A stretch of 11,384 bases of DNA, taken from assembly GCA_029261955.1 (NCBI GenBank), contig JAJDAI010000531.1:1-11384 (forward strand), given 5' to 3'. The notes under the pieces were generated by a model that was given only the letters and a program-made list of their open reading frames with translations, was not told the origin of the DNA and did no database searches. Positions 1 to 5,654 of this stretch are shown piece after piece (within the stretch, counting starts at the first letter, position 1; the number at the start of each line of letters is the position of its first letter). This DNA comes from Deltaproteobacteria bacterium (GTDB lineage: Bacteria; Myxococcota_A; UBA796; UBA9615). The translations under genes were made by a program, and so were the position numbers.

Positions 1-975
1 CTCCCTCCCTTTGACCTGCACCGGCCGACGACCCCCGAGGACGCCGCGTCCCTGCTCGCCCGCTTCGGCGACGACGCGGACGTGGTGGCCGGCGGCACGG
101 ACCTGCTGCCCAACTACAAGAACCGCCTCAACAACAAGCCGCACGTCGTCTCGTTGAACCGCGTTCAGGGGATGAAGGAGCTGAGCGCCACCCGCATCGG
201 CGCCCTGACCCGCCTGGTGGACCTGGAGCGGAGCGAACTGATCGCCGAGCAGCTCCCGGTGCTGGCGGAGACGGCCCGCGCCATCTCCTCGCCGCCGCTG
301 CGCGAGCAGGGAACCGTCGGCGGCAACCTGATGCTCGACACGCGCTGCCACTGGTTCAACCAGGCGCCGATGTGGCGGGCCAGCCGCGACTTCTGCCTGA
401 AGGCCGACGGCACCCAGTGCCTGGTGGTGCCCGCGAGTGAGGACCACTGCTACGCCACCTACTGCGGCGAGCTGGCGGCGGCCTTCCTGGTCCTGGGGGC
501 CTCGCTCGAGATCCGCAACGGTGCCGAGGTCCGCTCCGCGCCCATCGACGGCTACTTCGTGGACGAGGGCATCACGCGCTTCGCCGACCGGCGCCCCGGC
601 GATCTGCTCTGCGCGGTGACCGTGCCCGCGGACGCGCCCAGCTGGCGCGCGGCCTACCGCAAGCTGCGCATCCGCGACTCCATCGACTTCCCGAGCCTCG
701 GCCTCTGCGTCGGCGTGAAGATGGACGGCGGCACGCTCAGCGAGCTGCGCATCGCCCACACCGCCCTGGCCAGCCGCCCGGTCCTGCTCGACGCCGTCTG
801 CGCGGACTTCGTCGGCCGCGAGGCCAACGCCGAGCTCGCCGCAGAGATCGGCAAGGCGGCCAGCAAGGCCTGCACCGCCTACCGCAACGTGCCTCTGGAC
901 CCGAAGTACCGCCGCAAGATGGTCGCGGTCTTCGTGCGCCGCCTGCTGGCCCAGGTCGAGCCGGCCTTCGGATGA
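1..975 (+). CDS. hcrB: 4-hydroxybenzoyl-CoA reductase-type beta subunit (FAD and 4Fe-4S), 5'-truncated
   Basis: This is the flavin subunit of a xanthine-oxidase-family molybdenum hydroxylase. In 4-hydroxybenzoyl-CoA reductase this subunit passes electrons toward the Mo subunit, which removes the phenolic hydroxyl to give benzoyl-CoA. The frame is open from base 1 (LPPFDLHRPTTPEDAA), so probably only a few N-terminal residues are missing; the GTG at 82 is internal. Seen: the FAD-binding VAGGTDLLPN (about residues 29-38), GTVGGNLMLDTRC (about 104-116), a late RIRDSIDFP, and a C-terminal KYRRK. Cys116, Cys132, Cys140 and Cys150 (counted from base 1) have spacings of 16, 8 and 10. This nearly copies the extra 4Fe-4S-binding insert of Thauera HcrB and separates it from ordinary xanthine dehydrogenase FAD subunits. 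An additional Cys155 lies close by. Alpha and gamma subunits are not in the window. The family call is firm; the exact aromatic substrate is inferred. Confidence 0.85.
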   Translation, partial: LPPFDLHRPTTPEDAASLLARFGDDADVVAGGTDLLPNYKNRLNNKPHVVSLNRVQGMKELSATRIGALTRLVDLERSELIAEQLPVLAETARAISSPPLREQGTVGGNLMLDTRCHWFNQAPMWRASRDFCLKADGTQCLVVPASEDHCYATYCGELAAAFLVLGASLEIRNGAEVRSAPIDGYFVDEGITRFADRRPGDLLCAVTVPADAPSWRAAYRKLRIRDSIDFPSLGLCVGVKMDGGTLSELRIAHTALASRPVLLDAVCADFVGREANAELAAEIGKAASKACTAYRNVPLDPKYRRKMVAVFVRRLLAQVEPAFG

Positions 976-1778
976 GCGAACAGGAGCTGACCGAAGAGGA
1001 GCTCGAGCGGCTCGACCGCGCGCTCCGAGACGAGCCGGGCCTGGACGAGGACCCCGAGGAGCTGGACCAGCCCGCGAGCGACGCGATCCTCGGCGCCAGC
1101 AAGCCGCCCCCGGATCTGCGCATCGAGTTCACCGAAGAGGAGGAGCCCGAGGACGTCTGGCTTCCCGTCTCGGACCTCGGGAGCCCCGACGTCGAGGTGA
1201 ACCCGGCCGTCGAGCAGACGGAGGAGCGCAGCGAAGACGTCTGGGCTGCCGTCGACGACGCCGATGAGCCGGACGTCGCCCTGGCCACGCAGCTGGAGGA
1301 GGACGCCGAGGACATCTGGGGCCCCACCGTCAGCGGCGCGCTCCAGTCCGTGTCGAGCCACCGTCGCGAGGTGGGCTTCCAGCTTCCCCGGCGGCCGAAG
1401 GCCCTGCCCGAGGCGCCCGCCCCCCGTGTCCTGCCTTGGCGCGGCGCCGCGGAGCTGGTCTCCCCGGCCCTGCCCGATCTGGCCTGCGAGGCCGATCCCT
1501 CCGCGACCACCTCGCTGCTGCTGGTCGCCGCCTGGGAGTGGACGGACGAGGCCGAGCGCACGCTGCGCTTTCGCCTGTCCGACAAGGGCGAGCCCCGGAA
1601 CTGGGACGTCGACGTGCCCCACGAGCCGGTGGTGAAGACCACGGTCCGGCTGCTCGGACAGGAGCACGCGCTCTCGCTGCGCATCGCGGTCGCGCACGAC
1701 CGGCGAGGCCTGGTTCTGGGGCGCGACCTGCTCGCGGGCCGCTTCCTCGTCGACCCGGCGGCGGACAGCTGGGACTGA
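972..1778 (+). CDS. Acidic-tailed protein with degenerate RimK-associated retropepsin-like domain
   Basis: 268 aa. The start is fixed by the ATGA overlap with the reductase gene, implying translational coupling. Residues 1-120 are acidic and probably disordered, with three E-D-[VI]-W units (Trp63, Trp91, Trp116). Residues 155-265 resemble the retropepsin-like domain annotated as 'ATP-dependent zinc protease' (pfam05618), often found beside RimK. WR at 156-157 leads without gaps to an active-site-like DPSATTSLL (Asp175), where the family has DTGARTSAL. The C-terminal half follows the family closely: PVVKTTVRL, then LVLGRDLLAGRFLVDPA (about 248-263). The loss of Thr-Gly from DTG suggests a non-catalytic or altered protein. 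There is no signal peptide or membrane segment. No RimK-like ligase is visible here, and the pairing with the reductase has no known functional reason. The domain assignment is by eye. Confidence 0.7.
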   Translation: MSEQELTEEELERLDRALRDEPGLDEDPEELDQPASDAILGASKPPPDLRIEFTEEEEPEDVWLPVSDLGSPDVEVNPAVEQTEERSEDVWAAVDDADEPDVALATQLEEDAEDIWGPTVSGALQSVSSHRREVGFQLPRRPKALPEAPAPRVLPWRGAAELVSPALPDLACEADPSATTSLLLVAAWEWTDEAERTLRFRLSDKGEPRNWDVDVPHEPVVKTTVRLLGQEHALSLRIAVAHDRRGLVLGRDLLAGRFLVDPAADSWD

Positions 1779-1780
1779 AC

Positions 1781-2842
1781 CTAGGGCGCGTCGATCGCGA
1801 CCACGGCCCCTTCGGTCTGCCAGCGGCCCAGGTCCGATCCGTCCGCCAGCCCGATGCGGCTCAGCACCGCGCCGTTGGCCAGGAAGACATCCGGATCCGC
1901 CACCTCGAGGGCGTGCGCGGTGGCGTTGGCGTCGTCGACGAGCCACTCCGTCGCGCACTCGCCCGCGGCGGTGCAGGACGCGAAGGCGCCCTCGTCCCAG
2001 GCTGACAGGGCGCCGTCGGCCCGCACGCCCAGGAGCAGGCCCTCCGCGGCGGCGACGTGCTGGAAGATCTCGTCTCCCTCCGCCGCCCCCTGGGCCGCGC
2101 CGCTGCTTGCGCTCGCGGCCGCGATGCCGCCCCCGAGGATCGAGTAGACGACGGTGCCGCCGTCGACGGCGACGTTGTCGACCTGGTCCGCCGTCGCGAT
2201 GAACCAGTTCTCGCCCAGGCCCTGGAGGTTGAGGGACACGAGGCCGTCGGCGAGTCCGGCGACGGCCCGCCCCCCGGCGATGCGCAGCTGCCGGATGTTC
2301 GAGTCGCCGCTGGCGTAGCTGTCCAGCACGTCGCCGTTGGTCGGGTCGAGCCGCCGGATGGGGCTGCCGCCGAGCACCAGCGAGCCCTCCGCCGCGTCGA
2401 TGGCGCCGTCGGAGACGTCGGTGAGGTCGAAGCTCAGGTCCTTCTGCCAGGCGATCTCGCCGGTGCCCGAGTCGAGCGCGAACAGGTTGTTGAAGGCCAG
2501 CGCGAAGACCAGGCCCTCGACGGGTCCGGCCAGGTTCGTGACCGTGTCCCCGAGCAGCACGCGATCGGTCCAGATGGCGTCGCCGGTCTCGGCGTCCAGA
2601 GCGAGCACCTCCTGGCCGCTGCTGGCGAAGACGTCGCCCCCGCGGGCCAGCACGACCACCGTGGCCGACGCCTCGATCTCCGAGGTCCACAGCGCCGTCG
2701 ACTCCTCCTCACCCACCGAGAGCCTCACGATCTCGCCCGCGTCCGTGCCCACGAAGAGCGTCGCGCCTTCGGGCGGATCATCGAAGAAGCCGTCGCAGGC
2801 GGTCAGCGGGATCAACAGGGCGAGCAGGGCGAGTCGGCGCAT
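1781..2842 (-). CDS. PQQ-type beta-propeller lipoprotein
   Basis: 353 aa from the ATG at 2842, chosen over an upstream in-frame start at 2911 because a perfect AAGGAGGT lies 9 nt ahead and translation then opens with a lipoprotein signal peptide (MRRLALLALLIPLTAC, lipobox LTAC, lipidated Cys16). Asp follows at +2, an inner-membrane retention signal in E. coli, though that rule may not hold here. The mature part consists of beta-propeller repeats of PQQ/BamB type: LALDAETGDAIW (80-91), LFALDSGTGEIAW (120-132), IRRLDPTNGDVLDS (162-175), and weaker later blades. Cys290 and Cys296 could form a disulfide. It probably acts in the periplasm as a binding or scaffold protein. BamB itself is unlikely without the usual Bam or Der context. 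It ends 2 nt from the convergent upstream gene and uses a TAG stop. Confidence 0.8.
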   Translation of the reverse strand: MRRLALLALLIPLTACDGFFDDPPEGATLFVGTDAGEIVRLSVGEEESTALWTSEIEASATVVVLARGGDVFASSGQEVLALDAETGDAIWTDRVLLGDTVTNLAGPVEGLVFALAFNNLFALDSGTGEIAWQKDLSFDLTDVSDGAIDAAEGSLVLGGSPIRRLDPTNGDVLDSYASGDSNIRQLRIAGGRAVAGLADGLVSLNLQGLGENWFIATADQVDNVAVDGGTVVYSILGGGIAAASASSGAAQGAAEGDEIFQHVAAAEGLLLGVRADGALSAWDEGAFASCTAAGECATEWLVDDANATAHALEVADPDVFLANGAVLSRIGLADGSDLGRWQTEGAVVAIDAP

Positions 2843-2851
2843 GGGGCGGGC

Positions 2852-2859
2852 ACCTCCTT
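2852..2859 (-). promoter_or_regulatory. Strong Shine-Dalgarno that sets the propeller lipoprotein start
   Basis: On the minus strand the sequence reads AAGGAGGT, a full match to the anti-Shine-Dalgarno, with a 9-nt spacer to the ATG at 2842. It is the strongest ribosome binding site seen in the window and decides between the two possible starts. Confidence 0.8.
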
Positions 2860-2884
2860 GGTCAGTCAGACGGGGCGGGAGGCC

Positions 2885-2913
2885 ATTCTCTTCACACGAA
2901 CCTGCAGCCACAA
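2885..2913 (-). promoter_or_regulatory. Candidate sigma70-like promoter for the propeller lipoprotein
   Basis: Minus strand: TTGTGG (2913-2908), a 17-nt spacer, then GAGAAT (2890-2885). The -35 matches 3 of 6 and the -10 matches 4 of 6 of the E. coli consensus. It lies in the 92-nt gap after the MopE gene, in a locally less GC-rich patch, and would give a leader of about 36 nt ending in the strong ribosome site. This is weak evidence; the gene may instead be read from upstream. Confidence 0.3.
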
Positions 2914-2934
2914 GGGCGAGGCCCGGGGCTCGAC

Positions 2935-4665
2935 TCAGAAACCCGGCACGACGTAGATGCGCCCGTGGTCCTGCGCGCCTTCAAAGGACGCCGCGGCCGC
3001 GAGATCCTCCGCGCCGTCCCCGTTCGCGTCGCTCAGTCGGCACAGGCTGCCGCCCAGGAAGTCCCCCTGCGCCTCGCCCTGGATCCAGGCGGACGCGTCG
3101 TCGGGGTCCACCGAGCCGGCGGACCACTGGGACAGCGGGCCGTAGAAGATGGCCAGCCGCCCGCTGTCGCCGCCCACGCCATCCCAGCCGGGCGTCGGCA
3201 CGACGAGGTCCTGCTCCCCGTCCCCATCCAGGTCGAGCAGCGCCCCGCCGGTCCCCGCCCGCTCGCTGACGGCGGCGCCGACGACGAGCATCGAGGCGTG
3301 GCTGCTCCAGAGGTAGCCGCTGGGCGCGGTGGTGGCCCCGCTGACGATGGCCAGCAGGCCGCGGTCGTCGTAGCCCTCCTCGCCGCCGATGAGCAGGTCG
3401 TCGAAGGGGTCGCCGTCCGCGTCGCCGCTGCCGAGGTACTGGCCCACGTACTCCACCGACGCCTCGGCGCCGTTCATCAGGCCGTCGGCGTCAGTGAAGG
3501 ACATCGTCGACGGCCAGGTCTCCCGGCCGAAGACGAGCGCCACGCGCCCGGTGTGGGCACTCCAGTTGGGCGATCCGATGGCGATGTCCTGGAGGCCGTC
3601 GCCGTTGAAGTCGAAGTCGCCCGCGAGGGCCTCACCCGACTGCTCGTCGTCGATGGTCCCCTCGATCTGGAAGTCGCCGTAGTCGGCCTGGAAGGTGCCC
3701 GGCACCCAGCTGGAGCGCCCCAGGAAGACGACGGTGCGGCCGCGCAGGGGGCCGTTGTCCGGCGCCCACCAGGAGCAGGTGAAGCCGAGGTCGCCAATGC
3801 CGTCCCCGTCCACGTCCCCCAGCGCCGCGACCGCCTTGCCGCACTGCTCCGTCGGCAGCGAGCCTTCGATGACGATGTCCGCCGAGTTCAGCGGCCAGGG
3901 CCCAGGCGGGGCGATGGGGCCACCGAACCACACGTGGACGGAGCCGCGCGGCAGGTCGACCGTGTTGAACATCGGCTTGCCGACGATGAGGTCGTCGAAG
4001 CCGTCGCCGTTGACGTCGCCCAGGTCGACGCTCGCGCCCAGGTAGCCGCCATCCTCGTCCCCGTTGATGGTCGCGTGCACGTCCCAGGTGGCCGGGGGGT
4101 TGGCGGTGCTGTAGGCAGCGCCGAGCACCAGCTGCACCCGCCCGCGCGCGTCGTCGTAGGCGCCCGTGCCCGTGACGAAGTCGGACAGGCCGTCGCCGTT
4201 GAAATCGCCCTCCGTGCCCAGGGAATCGCCCAGCCGCTCCTGCTGGGAGCTGCCGTCGATCTGGGGGCGGAAGAGGCCGACGTCGACGGTGCCGGAGTAG
4301 CCGTCGTCCGCGGCGCCCGAGCAGTCGTTGTCGATGCCGTCGGGCACCTCGACCGCGCCGGGGAAGACGGCGGGGTCGTTGTCGTTGCAGTCGCCGTCAC
4401 AGGCCGGCACGCCGTCCCCGTCGTTGTCCTCGGTGGTGTTCTCGTCCACCTCGCCGTCGCAGTCGTTGTCGAGCTCGTCGCAGAGCTCCGGCGCCCCGGG
4501 GCGAATGGTGGCGTCGCCGTCGTTGCAGTCGTCGTCGTAGGTGCCGAAGACCCCGTCCGCGCCGCAGGTCGTGATGACGTCGCCGTCGGCGTCGAAGTCC
4601 TCGTCCACCTGGTTGTCGCAGTCGTTGTCGATCGCGTCGCAGACCTCGGCCACCAGCGGGGACAC
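2935..4665 (-). CDS. C-terminal part: MopE-type repeats plus seven-bladed FG-GAP propeller
   Basis: 576 aa if read from the GTG at 4665, but the open frame begins at 4863 and the GTG lies inside repeat 4, so it is not a convincing start. Without the upstream signal peptide this product would stay in the cytosol, which does not suit Cys-rich calcium-type repeats. The rest of repeat 4 and repeats 5 and 6 are followed by seven FG-GAP/integrin-alpha blades. Each carries a calcium loop such as DFNGDGLSD, DVNGDGFDD, DVDGDGIGD, DFNGDGLQD, DADGDPFDD, DLDGDGEQD or DANGDGAED, and most end in a short beta strand before FG or a similar pair. Repeat 6 reads EVPDGIDNDC and so has lost the first Cys of CDGxDNDC. 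Known relatives are secreted or surface proteins, probably with binding or adhesive roles. It belongs with the N-terminal fragment as one gene. Confidence 0.65.
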   Translation of the reverse strand: MSPLVAEVCDAIDNDCDNQVDEDFDADGDVITTCGADGVFGTYDDDCNDGDATIRPGAPELCDELDNDCDGEVDENTTEDNDGDGVPACDGDCNDNDPAVFPGAVEVPDGIDNDCSGAADDGYSGTVDVGLFRPQIDGSSQQERLGDSLGTEGDFNGDGLSDFVTGTGAYDDARGRVQLVLGAAYSTANPPATWDVHATINGDEDGGYLGASVDLGDVNGDGFDDLIVGKPMFNTVDLPRGSVHVWFGGPIAPPGPWPLNSADIVIEGSLPTEQCGKAVAALGDVDGDGIGDLGFTCSWWAPDNGPLRGRTVVFLGRSSWVPGTFQADYGDFQIEGTIDDEQSGEALAGDFDFNGDGLQDIAIGSPNWSAHTGRVALVFGRETWPSTMSFTDADGLMNGAEASVEYVGQYLGSGDADGDPFDDLLIGGEEGYDDRGLLAIVSGATTAPSGYLWSSHASMLVVGAAVSERAGTGGALLDLDGDGEQDLVVPTPGWDGVGGDSGRLAIFYGPLSQWSAGSVDPDDASAWIQGEAQGDFLGGSLCRLSDANGDGAEDLAAAASFEGAQDHGRIYVVPGF

Positions 4666-5133
4666 GGTGGGGTCGTCGTCGTCGCAGTCCGGGTCGGGGC
4701 CGCAGCCGGGCGAGCCGTCGCCGTCGGCGTCGAAGCCCTCGTCGGTGTCCCCGTCGCAGTCGTTGTCGACGCCGTCGCAGACCTCGACGGTGTCGGGGTG
4801 GATGCCGAAGTCGGTGTCGTCGCAGTCGACGTCGCTGCAGTAGCCGTCGCCGTCCGCGTCCGCCTAGGCGCCGTCGTCCGCCGCGCCCGAGCAGTCGTTG
4901 TCGAGCCCGTCGCAGATCTCCTCGCCGCCCGGGAAGGACAGCGGGTCGTTGTCGTCGCAGTCCGAGGGGGAGCCGCAGCGGGCCCAGCCGTCCTGGTCGT
5001 CGTCCCAGCCCTCATCCACCGCGCCGTCGCAGTCGTTGTCGATCCCGTCGCAGTCCTCGGCCCCCTCGGGGTGGGTCGAGGGATCGAGGTCGTCGCAGTC
5101 CTCCGAGGCGATCCAGCCGTCGTTGTCGGCGTC
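4294..5133 (-). repeat. Six tandem MopE-type metal-binding repeats
   Basis: Six units of about 45-53 codons share D-x-D-x-D-G, CDD or CND, and CDxxDNDC. At DNA level the 13-mer CAGTCGTTGTCGA (plus strand) recurs at 4322, 4460, 4619, 4757, 4892 and 5030, with periods of 138, 159, 138, 135 and 138. The periods are multiples of three, so this is a coding repeat. Unit 5 is longer, and units 2 and 6 share the variant ending DCSGAADDG. Confidence 0.85.
4861..4870. other. 10-bp palindrome containing the in-frame TAG
   Basis: CGCCTAGGCG reads the same on both strands, and the premature TAG (4866-4864, minus strand) forms part of its centre. It contains CTAG, a tetranucleotide generally under-represented in bacteria. 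Whether the palindrome matters to how the stop arose is unknown. Confidence 0.6.
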
Positions 5134-5196
5134 GACGGCGCCGTCGGTTCCGGGGCAGGCGAGCAGGAAAGCGAACAGGAGAGCGAATCGGCGCAT
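4864..5196 (-). CDS. N-terminal fragment: lipoprotein signal plus two MopE-type repeats
   Basis: 110 aa. MRRFALLFAFLLAC is a lipoprotein signal with Cys14 as the lipidation site, and it resembles the signal of the downstream propeller lipoprotein. Two repeats follow (about 22-64 and 65-110), each built from D-x-D-x-D-G loops, a CDD and a CDGxDNDC motif, as in the putative metal-binding MopE family (pfam11617). If translation really stops at the TAG, the product would be a small surface-anchored acidic metal-binding lipoprotein without its propeller. No Shine-Dalgarno is visible, and an in-frame stop at 5208-5206 prevents an upstream start, so initiation may be leaderless or weak. The second repeat has the unusual ending DCSGAADDG, shared with the sixth repeat of the locus. 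Confidence 0.6.
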   Translation of the reverse strand: MRRFALLFAFLLACPGTDGAVDADNDGWIASEDCDDLDPSTHPEGAEDCDGIDNDCDGAVDEGWDDDQDGWARCGSPSDCDDNDPLSFPGGEEICDGLDNDCSGAADDGA

Positions 5197-5233
5197 GCGC
5201 GCAGTCTAGACGCTGGATCGGGGGGAACGAGCG

Positions 5234-5248
5234 GGGCGGCTGCCGCCC
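5234..5248. other. GC-rich inverted repeat after the VOC gene
   Basis: GGGCGGC and GCCGCCC flank a single T, allowing a short hairpin 7 nt past the VOC stop codon on the minus strand. No T-tract follows in the direction of transcription, so it is at best a weak terminator or attenuator ahead of the MopE gene. Confidence 0.3.
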
Positions 5249-5254
5249 GGCGGC

Positions 5255-5644
5255 TCAACCCATCGGCGTGGCGAGCTCCACGAGGATCCCGTTGCCATCC
5301 CGCAGCCAGGCGACGGTCTGCCCCCAGGGCTGCTCCTTCGGCGGCACGAGCGCGCTCATGCCGGCCTGCACGGCGCGGTCCCAGGCGGCCTGCACGTCGT
5401 CGGTGACCAGCCCGATCTCGAAGAGGCGGGGGTTGCCGTCGAACAGCTCGCTCGCCGCCTCGCCCTCGAAGTGGCTGCGCCCGAACTCACGTTCGGCGAA
5501 GGACAGCGTCGTGGCGCCGGTCTCGACCTCGGCGTAGGTGCCGCTGTCGTGCAGGAAGCGGCGCTCCAGGCCGAAGGCAGCCTCCCACGCGGCGAGCGTG
5601 GCGGGCACGTCGTCGACGTAGAGGATGGTGTAGCCGAGCTTCAT
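5255..5644 (-). CDS. VOC (glyoxalase/bleomycin-resistance fold) family protein
   Basis: 129 aa, a normal length for a single-chain VOC protein with two beta-alpha-beta-beta-beta modules (about 1-50 and 74-126). Seen: the opening YTILYVDDVPATLAAWEAAFG, a typical ETGATTLSF strand, FEIGLVTDDVQAAWDRAVQAG opening the second module, and a closing DGNGILVEL. Of the usual metal ligands, Glu76 (FEIGL) and Glu123 (VEL) are candidates. The first position, normally His, is Tyr5 or Thr6, so a standard glyoxalase I metal site is doubtful and the substrate is unknown. The start lies 10 nt after the hydratase stop, with the ribosome site made partly from that stop (TGAGGGG, about 6 nt before ATG). The two genes are therefore very probably co-transcribed and coupled. 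A detoxification or small-molecule-binding role is an inference from the fold only. Confidence 0.85.
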   Translation of the reverse strand: MKLGYTILYVDDVPATLAAWEAAFGLERRFLHDSGTYAEVETGATTLSFAEREFGRSHFEGEAASELFDGNPRLFEIGLVTDDVQAAWDRAVQAGMSALVPPKEQPWGQTVAWLRDGNGILVELATPMG

Positions 5645-5654
5645 GGGGCGCCCC

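Larger units (their letters stand above)
2935..5196 (-). pseudogene. MopE-repeat/FG-GAP lipoprotein gene interrupted by one in-frame TAG
   Basis: The stretch is one reading frame of 754 codons including the terminal TGA, broken only by TAG at codon 111 (4866-4864). Before the stop come a lipoprotein signal (lipobox LLAC, Cys14) and two MopE-type repeats. Directly after it, in the same frame, are four more repeats (to about codon 301) and a seven-bladed FG-GAP propeller (about 321-753). The repeat phase runs straight across the stop: DDGA, stop, ADADGDGYCSDVDCDD. One substitution, for example GAG to TAG or TAC to TAG, would restore the whole protein. Since 642 codons remain clean downstream, the lesion is either very recent, a sequencing error, or read through. 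TAG is a normal stop in this window, ending the glutaryl-CoA dehydrogenase gene and the propeller lipoprotein gene, so genome-wide recoding is unlikely. Confidence 0.75.

Noticed and set aside
879..2690. Minus-strand open frame of 603 codons across the left genes
   Set aside because: Arg/Gly-rich composition without motifs, conflicting with three well supported genes.
2843..2911. Longer N-terminus for the propeller lipoprotein from 2911
   Set aside because: It would bury the lipoprotein signal peptide 23 residues inside and ignore the perfect ribosome site before 2842.
2919..2934. Near-palindrome just after the MopE stop as terminator
   Set aside because: Imperfect, no loop, no T-tract.
4322..5042. 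Six evenly spaced 13-mers resembling a repeat-spacer array
   Set aside because: The units code for xDNDC, periods are multiples of three codon lengths, and the 'spacers' are similar to each other; this is a protein repeat, not CRISPR.
5234..5248. Rho-independent terminator after the VOC gene
   Set aside because: The hairpin has a one-base loop and no T-tract on the transcribed side; kept only as an inverted repeat.
2965..5406. Plus-strand open frame of 813 codons rich in Val, Ala and Arg
   Set aside because: It is the antisense of the MopE/FG-GAP gene. The GTC/GTG-rich repetition arises from the Asp-rich coding repeats, and no domain is recognisable.
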